From Gnetum montanum (Eukaryota > Streptophyta > Gnetopsida > Gnetales > Gnetaceae), in assembly GCA_015680685.1 (NCBI GenBank), contig MNCI01028339.1, positions 102,228 to 156,511 on the forward strand: 54,284 nucleotides of DNA, written 5' to 3'. Numbering within the stretch: the stretch's first letter is position 1; the number at the start of each line of letters is the position of its first letter. Made by a program: the position numbers and the translations under genes. Below, one piece after another: positions 22,503-34,440 of the stretch. Below the pieces are notes generated by a model. That model did no database searches, had not been told where the DNA came from, and saw only the letters and a program-made list of their open reading frames with translations.

Positions 22503-23714
22503 TTACTTTCTTGACTTAATCTTTCATGTTACAAATTCATGAATGGTCATATATTCCTTCTATCTTCAAACAGTAATTTTTCTTTCTCCCTTCACTCATG
22601 AATTTGAAAACATGAAACTTAACCTTTCTTGTTGAAGGACTTCATCAATTATTCTTCTTTATCTTTATTTTGCAATCTCAATCATGATTTCATTTTCTTC
22701 TCTTTACTCTTGAGAAATTCATGTTCTTCATCAGATACTTTTATTTGTAATATCTAATTATGCTTTTATTTTTCTTAGAATTCAATCTTATGAAGTTTAG
22801 AATTGATTATTTTGAGGACTTCTTGATCTTTCCTATTTGTCTTGAAATTCAAACCAAATAATATGCAAAATAAGTCTTGAGTGATAGATTTTTTATTAGA
22901 ATTCATGCCAAAATTTGATCAAAAATGGTATTGTTATTGGAACTTATCTCTTGATACTCATGACTTGGTATTCCAAGATAGCCTATTAAAATCTCAAGAT
23001 AAGTTCTCTTCAAATCTTTTTCTCATCTTAATGATTAATCTAAACTTGGCCAACTTTTATTTTAATTTTTATTAAATTCTACTTGACATGTGGTACCAAC
23101 TTATTATTTTAAAAAAAATTACTTATTGAAAAATTCTTCCATCTTGATGCCCTAATATAATAGATTCTCCTTCCTACAACATGGATGACTGTGACTCCTT
23201 TTATAATGTGCAGCTCATCAAGACGGAAAATGATGCAAATTGATGTCCATGATTGTGGGTCATATTCTCTAATTCTTACATATTCAAATGTTAATTTCAT
23301 TATTCTTCAATTACCTTCCTTAACTAATTGTATTTTCATTTTGATGTAATTGTGTTTAACTTTCTTTTGACATAATTACTATTTCCCACAATAGTTTTAA
23401 TTTATGATTATTTTGATGCATGTTTTCTCTTGATACATTCCTTTGTAGACTCAAATTATAGATTGTACTTTAAAATTATTCTCTCGATGTAGATCTTATT
23501 AGTCTTTTATGTCTTCGCATAGGTCCGCCACTATTATCAAAAATTATCTTCATCATCTATTTGTTTAATTTCTTTTCATAGTTTATTTCTTTGTAACTTT
23601 CTTACGGACTTAGCTTTCTTTACTAAAGCTTTATAGTATTCATTTGTCTTACTTCTTTCTTTTATCCATTATAACATCTCATGAAATTCATACTAAGTGA
23701 TAATCTCTCCTATT
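22503..23714 (-). other. F4 internal region without recognisable genes
   Basis: AT-rich, about 1.2 kb. Open frames of 63-64 codons at 22881-23075 (plus) and 23109-23300 (minus) show no family motif. I see nothing that encodes Gag or Pol. Confidence 0.5.
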
Positions 23715-23727
23715 GGCTATAATACAA
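23715..23727 (-). other. Decayed primer-binding site of F4
   Basis: The minus strand reads TTGTATTATAGCC immediately after the LTR end and matches TGGTATCAGAGCC at 10 of 13 positions. Confidence 0.6.
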
Positions 23728-24259
23728 TGTTAGAATGTCAAACTTTTGGTTAATCTTTTCATTGTGTTAATAGAACATTAGTGCCTTAAGATCTTTCATA
23801 GGAAGATTTACTTTTCATTACTAATAATAATATTTATATTATAGAAATGTAAGATTATAGCTTTCTTCATAATGATGACCACTCTTCATAATTTTTGGTA
23901 GTTCTAAGTATTGTAAGTCTTAGTAAATTGGTTGCTTACAAGTTTTCTTATGATTAAGAGAGTTGTGTTGTAGTAATTTGATCCCTTAGTACTCCTTTCT
24001 TATTCTAGTAATTCATATCATTTTTGGACTTGTATCTCTAGGTTCTATCTTATTAAGAATTTTTTATGTTTTTGTGACATTTCTCTTTCTAGTGATACAT
24101 CTTCTTTTGGTTCATATTTATTTCTCTATCATAAGATATAGTATACTTACAACTATTGTTTATAACTTAATATATTAAGAAATCTTGTACTTGGACTTGA
24201 TTCACTATACTTCATTAAGTTTCTCATGAAGTTAACTTTATAGAATTTTCTCATAGTTC

Positions 24260-24264
24260 ATTAA
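24260..24264. repeat. Target-site duplication ATTAA of S solo LTR B
   Basis: ATTAA before 24265 recurs at 24841-24845. Confidence 0.8.
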
Positions 24265-24840
24265 TGTCACATCCCCCATTCCCAAATGGTGTTGCTGCCT
24301 AATGAAGATGGTATCTCTTCATAACAAGTGCTATTGTTATCTTAACAAGATCCAAAAGGGTAGTTGTAATTAAGACCTAAAAGGGCATGTTGTAATAATA
24401 GACGTGTCTCTTAAGGTAACCTTTGGGGGTTTGACCTAGGGCATTTATAACCAAGGTTAGAGGTTGTGCTAGCATGGAGTTGTGGAGTTAGTATAGGCAA
24501 GTCATGGGAAGCTGGGTGAAGTGGGATAGGAAGTTGACTAGCCATCCCTTCAGGTCAGGTTATAGGCCTAACCATGGTTGTAGTGCTGGATTGCCTCTAA
24601 GAGATAGATGCAAAAGGAAGAAAACCCCAAGGAACACTCTCTGAGCATGATCTAGATACACTATTCCATATCAATAAAGCATTCTTTTCTTTCTCTTTCT
24701 GCATTTTTCCTATTATTTCCTTTATACATAATATCAAATATTGCATATATTTCACATTTGGTATATTTTCTTCATACACATAATGTCCAATATATCGTAT
24801 ATTTGATGTTTTCCATGACATTCGAGGATGGGATGTCATA
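24265..24840 (+). repeat. S-family solo LTR B, inserted in F4 LTR
   Basis: This 576-bp LTR reads TGTCACATCCCC...GGGATGTCATA on the plus strand, with AATAAA at 24673-24678. It is flanked by ATTAA duplications and interrupts the right F4 LTR, so it is younger than F4. Confidence 0.92.
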
Positions 24841-25626
24841 ATTAAGTCATTACTAACTTAACTTCATTGGACTTTATAAAATACTTCTTTGTAACCTTCT
24901 TCTTTATGGCTACATCTTTACAATACCTCTCTTTTACTATTACTTATGAAAGGTGTTGTAGAAACTTTCTTGGTTGATCAATCTTATGTGAACTAGGCCT
25001 TATTAGACTCCTTCAAATGTACACAACTTATCCTATTTCATACTACTATCTTAATTGGATCCTATATCTCTCTTCATAATCATCTTCTTCATTCCATTAT
25101 AACCTTCTAGAATCTTCTCTTCCTCTTTAGAAAACTATACTACATTACAAATGGCTCTCCTTAGATCTTCTTGTCTTATTTAAAAAATTGAATTCTTCTT
25201 CACTTCTTCCATTTATGAGCAACTTGATAATTTTTTAGTATTGGAGCTCTACTTCTTATTAAGACTCTTGTGCTTCATAACATTTTTCATTCTTATTACA
25301 TATTCCTATTTGGTCTTTCATAATTTTACAAATTATTATAGTTCATAAATGCTTATGCATTACGAACATTATTGTGGCTGTTGTTTCAATGTCACTTCAT
25401 ATTCATATAATCTTTATTGTTATTCCATGTTGTTTCATCACTACTCTTACTATTCCATTATTATTCCACATTTTCCATACTGATCATTATAATGTAAGAA
25501 CATATGATCTTTTATCCTTTATAAGGAGTTGCAACTCTTCACTAGACCATCATGATGATTCATAATTTATAATAGATTAAGCTAATAAACTAATGATATA
25601 CCTTAACTTAGGAGTATACTCTAACA

Positions 25627-26252
25627 AACACAATAGAAGCATGAAAACTTAGGAATCCAATGGTGCATGTAAATATATAAAGAATAAACCACTAGATATA
25701 TATGTATAAATCTTGCAATGTCAAACTATAAAAAAGTCCATACCAAATCCAAGACCAAGAATACACATCAATCTATAACATTACATGTCTCTACATAACC
25801 AAAAATTTATACTATTATCACAATATATAAAAAATAACATATACACCATATACATAATAGTACTACTGGGTTCATATAAAGAACTTTATCAAGGTCAATC
25901 CCAAGCTTGGATATAAAAGAAGGAGGGTTAGCATTAGGTTGATACTAGGTTGTAAAACTTTATCAACGTTTATTAGACAATGAAATTGATAAAGATATCA
26001 GAAATAGAATTGAGGTAGGATGGTAAAAATAAAGATAGGCTAGTGGTGTTCACTATGATAAAAGATACTAATAAAATTAAAAAGAAACTTTTACATAAAA
26101 ATAATCAAACATGTTATTTAATATGATGTTGAATTTTAGATAGTATAAAAGAGGCATGAACAACAAATTAGTGTGGTAGAAATGTAAATTCTTCTTTGGA
26201 TGTTAATTGTTACTAGAAGAGATAAATTACATAATATAGAAGAGTTGAAATG
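25627..26252. other. AT-rich spacer
   Basis: Between F4 and the F1 solo LTR. No coding remnant, promoter or repeat recognised. Confidence 0.5.
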
Positions 26253-26257
26253 GATCC
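26253..26257. repeat. Target-site duplication GATCC of F1 solo LTR
   Basis: GATCC before 26258 is repeated exactly at 27231-27235. Confidence 0.9.
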
Positions 26258-27230
26258 TGACGAGTGGTGAGGTACCCCTACACTCAACCATACGAAACGA
26301 GCGTCACATGCATGATCTGGTTGAACTCTACAAATGGACTAGTTGTGGCACCTAGATAGTTAGCCTTAGGTCGCAGTTCACTGTCTTCCCATCTAGACTA
26401 GTTTTGCATATGTCATGTATGGTTTAGTCTAGATGAGGTGTATGATGTGTTCTAATTCTAACGCTACTCCTGATGGTAGTAGAAAATAATATTAACTAAT
26501 CTAAGCTAAGAGGAAAAAGGGTAAGAAATCTAATTTAGCCTAAGTGTGACAAGCAACCGATTCCTTGATCAATCGTACACATCTTGGACCTCATGCACGA
26601 CTGCCACTGGGACTACCAAGCGTAGCTCCGAGGTACACCACTGGGATTACCAAGTGCAGATCCCAAATACGCCACTGGGTTACCAAGCATAGATCCTAGA
26701 TACGCCATTGGGCTACCAAGCAGTCACACTTAAATGCTCGTAATCAAGTCGTACTCATTCCGCTTCTAGGAGTTTAAGGGTAAGAGACTAATCACGATGA
26801 GTAACCGATTCCTTAACTAGCCGTACACACCCATGGGCGCTCGTAGCCAAGTCGTACTCACACCGTGCTACAAAAGCAATAAATAACATTAAATAAATAA
26901 CAAATAAATAAACTAAGTGAATGCTGCAATGATGAAGTAATCTTGATCTTTATCGCCAGTCATGTGTGTGTCCAAGTATGGCACACTCGAATAAAGACAC
27001 CGTATAATTACATTCACCACACTGCGGGCAGACATGGGAAAAAATCTAAATCTGGAGGGATCAAACTGCTAGAGCTTCGCTACTCTAAAACTAGGATGCA
27101 AATGAGGGAGAGCCACCTCTTATTTATAGAAATTGTGGCTGATTGCGATATTGCATACGTGATATCGTAGGGAAGACGCGATATTGCAGGGGGATGCGAT
27201 ATCACAGCCTATGCGAATCGCGTCTCATCA
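26258..27230 (-). repeat. F1 solo LTR (Ty3 type)
   Basis: This 973-bp LTR on the minus strand starts TGATGAG at 27230 and ends CTCGTCA at 26258, with a perfect GATCC duplication on both sides and no internal sequence attached. The TATA box is at 27121-27128, preceded by GATATC-type palindromes at 27146-27167 and 27179-27204. The open frame at 26943-27170 is LTR sequence, not a gene. It formed by LTR-LTR recombination after a full F1 insertion. Confidence 0.94.
26603..26721 (-). repeat. 33-bp minisatellite inside the F1 solo LTR
   Basis: Three full units and one partial unit of 33-34 bp, each containing TACCAAGC/TACCAAGT and CCACTGGG. The F1 LTR at 6698-7530 has about two units in the same place (7135-7195). 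Confidence 0.8.
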
Positions 27231-27235
27231 GATCC

Positions 27236-30153
27236 TATTTTAGAAAAGCTATAAGAATGGAGGATTTGATAGTTCTGATATGTGCAAAGAAGATCAAATA
27301 ATAATCCTATAAAAAAAGGTTGCTATAGCACTATTCTAGGAAAGCCACTGAAATGAAAACCAAAGAAGACATTGGAAAAAAGTATTTATGAAGATCTAAA
27401 GAAACTATAAAGAAAAAAGAATATAGCTCTTCATAGAGAAAAATGACAAAAAAGAACCCATGTAGTTAACCTCATTTTATTAGAACAAGGCTATGATGAC
27501 GATGATGAGGACTATATAAATATGAATATTCTACATAGAACTCTACATTTTTACATGAAAATATATATAAAATACTCCTTAGAGACATTCTTCTCCTTAA
27601 GCCTCTTAATGCTCTTTTACAATCCTATAATCCCCACCTATAAATAAATACAATCAATATAGAATTTAGTGGAAAGTCTTTACACTTCCCTTAATAGATG
27701 ATGAATAACTATTGCACTAAAGGATAGTAATGGGGTATAAATAAATTTACATTAACAATCAATCTTGCACTTTCTCTAAGTAATACATGCACATACAATA
27801 TTAAATAAAATATTAACATAATTACTAATAAAGTGGATAAATAGCTAGCATATAATCACAAATACAATTACTGTCAAGCATAAGCAATAATATATCCATG
27901 GCACCACATGCATTTTCACTATCACACCCATGCATTCATATCCACATCATACTATTAATCATCACATAGATCATACATTCATAGATCAATCACAAAATAT
28001 ATTACAATTTCTATGACTCACAAAGACCCGTGTGATCACTAGCATATCTACACTTACTGTCACTTGCAAAACATTATCATGACTACTCATAATTATTCAT
28101 TTATCCATAGGTCTTCTATTTATCTAATTGATGCTACGGTTCATCAATCTATGACTTGTAATGACTAGCCATTTGGTTGATTGGCTAGAGGAATGTATAT
28201 ACCTATGATGCATTTAAAATTTATTAATAAAATAATAATTAATTATTACAATTAATAATTAAAATTCCTAGAAATACTTGAATCCAAAACATATTCACAA
28301 TACAAAATATTAAAATCATGTTAGTCATCCCAACATCACAACTAATTTCTTGCAAGTTCGAATATATCACATAGCTTTTCTTGAATAATCTTCAATCATA
28401 ATCATGAATTTTTGGTAAAATTTGAAACTATAACTTCAAACTCAATCTTTATCTATTTGCATTACATGCCCACATTGCATGATCATATATACTAATCTAG
28501 CATAAAAATATAGGAAAAAGATAAGGACAACCAACCAATTAAATTTGCTGAAACAAAATGACCAAAATAAGCATAAAACTCTCAAAAATCTAGCATGACT
28601 CTATTTCACTCTATAAAAATTCCTATACTCACATATACATTATCATTGTAATTCCAAATCCAAGCTCATAGCAAAGAAAAATTTATCCATAAAGCTAAAA
28701 ATTCAAAATAAGAGTTAAAGATGGAAGAAATAGAAGAAAAAAGGACAAATAAACATAAAATTAGTTTCTATTTGAAGGAAAATACAAACCCAAATACTTA
28801 CATAATGTAATGCATAAAAGTTCATTTTACATATTATATGTTATACATATAATATATTTATTCTTTACACTTTTACTTATTCTTCCTTTCCATTTGTGTT
28901 ACATGCACATGACATTATAAGTAGCTTATATAAATATATATATACTTTTTAGAATTTTTAATTTACAAAATATTTATATAACTCTTTTTTTCTTCCAACT
29001 AAAATGAATCATCACCTAGAGAAATAATGCTCATCCTGTTAAGTGGTGTTCCTGAAGGACTAGTAGATGAGCAAAAGCCTAACCTCTTTAGGCTCAAATC
29101 TAGGTCTTCAACTTGAGAAAAAAGTACCTTAATATCACTCCAAATGATGATATTTTTTTCTTACTTTCAAATAATTCTCATAAAACTCAAATACTCATAA
29201 TAAGAAAAATGGAACTCCAAATTATTATTATTTTAAATCTACAAGATCCTTGATAAATACTCTACACATCCATGTGTTAAACTCACATTTAAGCATTACA
29301 CAACATAGAACTATAGTTCAAATGCATACATACATAAAATGCATATAAAAGACAAACACATACTGAATAGTTATTCTTGTACCCCAATCCAACATTCTTG
29401 CCAATCACATCATCTGTCTAACACATCATATAGACTTGTGTATATAATCATATTAGTTAAGTATATAAGAACTTCGTAATCATAGCATAAGAGCTAAGGC
29501 ATCATAACATAAAATCATAACAAACTAACTCATCCTTGGTAAACCATAGATACCAAAAATACATATAAATCCAACATTAGTTGTCTAGTTTCCACTAGTC
29601 TATCTAGCACCTTCTAATGTTATGTCACTATCATGTCCATTGAATAGGTTTTTACAAACATTTGAATGTCTACCATAGTAGCAAAATTAGGAACTAGCAT
29701 TGTAGAAATCTTCAAAGATTTTCTAATTTTATATGCTACCATATTGATAGCAATCTTTTATTCTCTATGTGTTAAGATGACCATTATCATATCCTTTCCC
29801 TCTTCCAACATTACCAAAAATGCCATGTCATTACTTGAGATTTATAGCACTTACTCTATAGGTAAGGATACTAAAAATTCATCAATAGTAGGTTTGTTGT
29901 AGATATTGGCTTATCTCTTCCAAACTAAAAATAAATTAGATTACTTCTCTTAAGACCAACTAATGGTTCTAGCAACATCATTCAAATGGATTATTATATA
30001 GTAACAATTTGTAGGCTCATCCCTAGGTGCTTGTTGCTATTACTCTCTTATTCTTCTTAGCATTTCTTCGGCATCCATGGTGTTCTTTTCTAATGATAAT
30101 AAATCTTCATCCTCCTAAAGTTGAAAATGTGACTTCTCCTTCAACATCAACTT
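27236..30153. other. AT-rich stretch, no gene seen
   Basis: Nearly 3 kb with dense stops in all frames. An AT-only tract near 28205-28260 can form weak hairpins. A 78-codon open frame at 29666-29902 has no motif I recognise. The last few hundred bases may be decayed 3' sequence of the accessory-ORF remnant that follows on the minus strand. Confidence 0.45.
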
Positions 30154-30490
30154 TCATAATGCTATTATGAACTTCCAAAGGATGTCAATAGAATCCCAGG
30201 TGATTTTTCTCATTCGATAGAGTTTTCTAATCAAAAACAAAAAAGGAAGTTTCTTTTTGCCTTTCTCATTTGCTTTAAATCTCTTCTCTATTTCTAGTAA
30301 AATTGGTTGAGGTACATTGATAGGGAATTTTCTACTAAGTATGGTACAAACCTTGACTAAGAAAGATGTAAATTTACTTTGGTATAGTATGGGATTGATA
30401 TGGTATGCTACCATCTTGAAATATATCCTTTTCCCTTTAATAAGTGCATTCTACTTCTTATTATCAACTCCATAATACCTCTAGGTCCTC
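30154..30490 (-). pseudogene. Fragment of an F1-like accessory ORF
   Basis: Read on the minus strand, about 112 codons with IYFKMVAYHINPI, then SFLVKVCTILSRKFPINVPQ, then LLEIEKRF, then KLPFLFLIRKLYRM. This lines up with the F1 accessory ORF near 4345-4570 (IYFKIGTYHLFP, VARGCAVLLGKVNTNLPH, LMEILRRF, FPFSFLIRKLCQH). Upstream to about 31000 the frame is broken and only weakly coding-like. It is an independent, older copy of the same domain. No LTR, PBS or PPT could be attached to it. Confidence 0.55.
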
Positions 30491-31811
30491 TTCATTTTAC
30501 TCTTAGCATTAGAATAAGTGGACATTTCTGCAAGTTTTTCCCCAATAGTTGGAAGTTATAAGGTCTCCATACTAGTCTCCACTAGGTAGCCGATGGTATA
30601 TCCTTGATCATAGTACCATCTCCTTGGACATTGCTCTAGAATAGTTAGGTATTGAAAAAATACCATTCTTTACTAATGGAAATGGGAGGGTAAAGTGGTG
30701 AAGCCTGTAGCTGCTCTTAGATCTCTAGGAATGATCCAAATGTTGGCTCTTATAGAATCAAACTTTGGATCTCCTTAGTCCTTATCATCTCTAGGAAAGC
30801 TTTAGTTGAGGTTACCTCAAGGCTTGACATAAGCTTGGGTAATTCATTCTACCTAGATTGTTCAATTTTTGCAATGGAATTCTAGTGAATAAATTCCACT
30901 TCTAACTCTTTTATAAGAGGCCCAATTGCATGGATGGTCTCATGTTACTACTATGAATCCTATACTTCTTGTTTTTGTTCCCTTGGGTATTTTTTTCTTC
31001 TCTATAAACGTCTTAACCTATTTTAGATGCCATTTTTAATTACAAGTATGATCATTCATTAGCCTTCAATTACTTAACTTTAAGTGTTATTATCATTGAT
31101 TGTCCATAAATTAGCCTATTATTACAAAATTTAGCATTAACACCTAGAAAAATGTAGGTTATTTCTTTGAAAGTTAAGGTAGCTATATTATTATTGAATT
31201 ATTAATACTTTAGCCATTGTTATTATTACTACTTTAAACATCCAAATACTTGTGATTTTTAAAGTATTGGAAATCACAAATTTCTCTTCCATATGACATA
31301 GGATAAGAATCAATGAGTTCATAAGTTTTTGAATAGAAATTAAGTTTATGGTTTGCTAGATATTGCTAATAGAATCTTTGAGCTCTCAGAATAGCAAAAA
31401 ATCTCTTCTCATCTAAGTGAAAATTATAAAATTTAGCTAACATCCCATATGTATATATACTATTTTTATACTATGTAAATACTGATGCATCAACAAGCCT
31501 ATGTTGAAATATCTTGCTATGTCGATGCTATTAAGGCTAAAATTTTATTACTATTTTTGCCCATTTCTTATGAATTTTAAAGCAAATGAGGAATTAGATG
31601 AGAGCCATAGAAAATGTCTAAACATGAGGATGATATGGTTAGGCTTAATGAGAACATCATGAAGTTGGTGAAGCATAAATAATGTAAATATGAGTCATAA
31701 AATGAGAGGTTTATAATAAGAGGAGTCAAAAATAATAATGCATTTAAACTTTAAGTTTCTTTCTAATGAGTTAAGAATGTAGATATGATGCATAGGCTTT
31801 ATTTCCAAAAG
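30491..31811. other. Decayed sequence upstream of the accessory-ORF fragment
   Basis: Possibly the remains of the same minus-strand coding region to about 31000, but no motif is secure. Beyond that it is AT-rich with nothing recognisable. Confidence 0.35.
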
Positions 31812-32102
31812 TTACACAAGTGGATCATCCCCAAAGTAAGCTCTATTTCTTTGTATCATTATATAACCATCCCTTAAAATGTCCATAGGTACATTAGAGA
31901 TTAAATTTAGATCAAATATATATGCTATATTTACACAACTATTGCCATGAGGATCATGTACTATACTAGATAAAATCATTATGTATATAATCAAATGTAT
32001 AAAAGTTGTGAATAATGAAGGGATTACAGAGATCAAGATGTTGGATACTTTACCATGTCCACAATAGATCCTTGTATTAATTATCGCTAAGATGAGCATC
32101 AT
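31812..32102 (-). pseudogene. Unidentified coding-like remnant
   Basis: A 96-codon open frame on the minus strand that is unusually long and varied for this AT-rich region, with NTRIYCGHGKVSN near its start and NSCVNIAYIFDLNLI then NVPMDILRDGY and QRNRAYFGDD near its end. I do not recognise the family. It lies upstream of the accessory-ORF fragment (30154-30490) on the same strand and could be part of the same decayed element. It could also be chance; there is no second copy in the window. Confidence 0.3.
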
Positions 32103-32289
32103 GCCTATCCATCTAGGTTTTAGAGCAAATCCATACCTTTTCCAATGACATCACATTGGATCATCCCAAACTTACTATCATGAGATCAATCAAAACCATA
32201 TAAAAATATCATCACTTAATAAGATAAAACTAGGAAGAAATTATTAATTAGTCAATTACTTAAACATTAAGCTTAAAGAAACTTGGCCA

Positions 32290-32640
32290 TAAATTAGAGG
32301 ATACCTTCATGCATGGATAACATGTCTTTCTAGTTTCATAGCTAATGTTAATTGCCTCTGAGATGTACCTTCATGCATGAGTAACATGTCTTTTTAGCCT
32401 CATAGCCAACACTAATCCCATCCAAGGTGTACCTTAAGCATAGGCAACATGCCTTTCTAGTAACATTATAAAAATAGTTAAAGGGACCTTAAGATTCTTG
32501 GAAGTAGCCTACATTTAGGCATGGGTAACATGTCTGTCCAATGGGATCCAAAAATCATTTCATTTTATCAATTAATTAATTAATGATTATGATTCCCTTA
32601 TCATAGAACTTCCTTCAGGCATAGGTAACTTGTCTTTCCA
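32290..32640 (+). repeat. Five irregularly spaced copies of a roughly 28-bp motif
   Basis: Variants of CTTCATGCATGGGTAACATG followed by TCTTTCTAG occur near 32306, 32369, 32430, 32512 and 32605, spaced about 60 to 95 bp apart with unrelated sequence between. The central GGTAACATGTCTTTC part is best conserved. No coding reading explains the conservation. Confidence 0.6.
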
Positions 32641-33931
32641 TTGATATCATAAGACTATACTTAATCAAGAACATTCTTTCATTGAAATTAAAATATAAGT
32701 AATGACATAAATACATGGAGTAGTAATATTAATAAAGGAAGTACAAAGAATCAACAAATCCCGTGAATGTTGCTTTCTTTTTCATTTCCTCTTAGTTTTT
32801 CCCCCTTTCCTCAAAGTCATACTGATCATGAGTGAATTTTAGTTTTGAGGTGTAAAGAATCATATTTATTTTAATAATGAAGATCTCTTATTCATAGAAA
32901 ATAGAGAGCTTGATGACATGTTCTCACTATTGTACATAATTATTTACCAAATTTTCTTGATAGTATATGTAGCATCCCTATCTAAGATTCCACTTAGCCC
33001 TTGGTATCTTTATTATTTGAACCTTTTATGTTTTATTTAATAACCTATGGCTATGCTTATTGATCACTTTATTATGTTGACTATTCTTTGTGAGCTATGT
33101 ATCTTTATATTGGCCTTGTTACTTTTAAAATATTACAAGATTATTGGCACCTAATAAATTTTTTAATTAATTCTAATACTTTTGTCATGTGGTAGTATCT
33201 CTTTATTTCTTATATTTTAGTATCTTTTTAATACTTTTAATATTTTGAATTATCTTTTAACTTACCACATGTGCACCAACCTCTTTTGTTGGAGTTTTGA
33301 GTTAGCAGGTATCAAGCATTAAATGGGTCATTGTCACATGAAGTACTATTTTGGTTTGGTATGCTTGTTTGCATAATTTGTATTTTTTAATAAAATTATA
33401 TATTTATATTTTTATTTGATTTTAATTTATTAATAGCTTATGCTTTTAGAATGTCTTAGATCAACCTTTCATTATTGTGTTTCTAAACATGAGACTTTGT
33501 TATTAGTTGGGCTTAACCATAGCTATTACGTTAGGATTAGACATAGCCATTAACTTTGTTCATAGAAGATTTTTAATAGGTCAATGTTGGGTACCAACTC
33601 ATTTTAGTAAAATGTTTAAAATTATTTTTAGAAATTATAATTGGTTTTTTAATTTAGTTTTCTTCATGAGAGCATCCTGTCCAATGCTACCAAACAATTT
33701 TAAGAATATAAACCAACCAACATTTCCTTAAGAGTAATCCTTTACCTTCCCTTGTTGACATCTGGAAGATTACGCCAAAGAAGAAGATTCTACCAAATTG
33801 ACGAGGAACTAGCTAGATTTAGATCTATAGCTAGCTATATTTACATTATCAACTAGGACCTAATAATAAGTCATATTTATAGATTTTATTTTAAATGTTA
33901 CTTAGATCCCTTTGTTAATATGTTGTTTAAG
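32641..33931. other. AT-rich stretch, possible LTR start, no gene seen
   Basis: TGTAGCATCCC at about 32968 resembles the start of the F3 LTR (TGTAACATCC) but no matching LTR end or partner was found. The 74-codon open frame at 33507-33731 has no recognisable motif. Confidence 0.35.
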
Positions 33932-34440
33932 TTAGGATTTGAGATCTTTCAAGAACATTGAAGTCATACAATGATCGTTGGCTATAACACATCAATTCCA
34001 AGTAGGCCAATTTGATATTTTATTACTTAAGTTTTGGTTTTATGTTTAGTGTGCAACCTGTTTTGCCAAATCATTTTGTTTAGTAATTATTTGCTTAAAA
34101 TTTTAGATTTTATTATTTTAATATTATTTCAATAATCTAACTATTTTTGAGATCTGTTATCATGGGACATTAGTCAACATTTGGCCTAGGATTTGAAGCC
34201 TATCGTGGAGATTGAAGATACACAATGATCCTTTGCTATAACACATCAATTCCAAGTAGGATAATTTGGTATTTTTTTGCTTAAGTTTTGGTTTTATGTC
34301 TAATATGCATCTTGTTTGGCGAAATCATTTTATTTAGTAATTGTTTAATTGAGTTACCTAAAATTTTAGATTTTATTATTTTAATATTATTTTTAATAAT
34401 TTGAATATTTTTGAGATCTGTTATTGTGCATAGGATATTA
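33932..34440 (+). repeat. Tandem duplication, unit about 255 bp
   Basis: The blocks starting TAGGATTTGA at 33932 and 34187 align to their ends. Shared landmarks are GCTATAACACATCAATTCCA, then TTAAGTTTTGGTTTTATGT, then TTTTGAGATCTGTTAT. The copies are diverged by point changes and small indels, so the duplication is old. Confidence 0.8.

Larger units (their letters stand above)
21163..25626 (-). mobile_element. F4: LTR element with little internal sequence
   Basis: Two copies of a 1.32-kb LTR (21163-22488 and 23728-25626, the second enlarged by an S solo LTR) flank only 1239 bp. The right LTR has perfect TGTTAGA...TCTAACA ends; the left one starts TCTTAGA. Minus orientation is indicated by a decayed iMet PBS at 23715-23727 and a purine-rich tract GCTTGAAGAAGAG beside the left LTR. 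Flanking pentamers AGCAC (21158-21162) and AACAC (25627-25631) differ by one transition, fitting an aged TSD. The internal part has no Gag or Pol reading that I recognise, so this looks like a non-autonomous, LARD/TRIM-like element. Confidence 0.8.
23728..25626 (-). repeat. F4 LTR, right (5' LTR), interrupted by S solo LTR B
   Basis: 1899 bp in total. Removing the S solo LTR and one copy of its TSD (581 bp) leaves 1318 bp, against 1326 bp for the other LTR. Ends are TGTTAGA and TCTAACA. Confidence 0.88.

Noticed and set aside
28205-28260. AT-only hairpin as a MITE or miRNA precursor
   Set aside because: The inverted repeat is low-complexity AT, with no flanking duplication and no stable GC-containing stem.
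32290-32640. CRISPR-like array
   Set aside because: The copies are degenerate and unevenly spaced, there is no cas gene, and the window is plant retrotransposon DNA.
32968-33300. Start of another F3-like LTR (TGTAGCATCCC)
   Set aside because: Only the first dozen bases resemble the F3 LTR; no matching body, end, PBS or partner was found.
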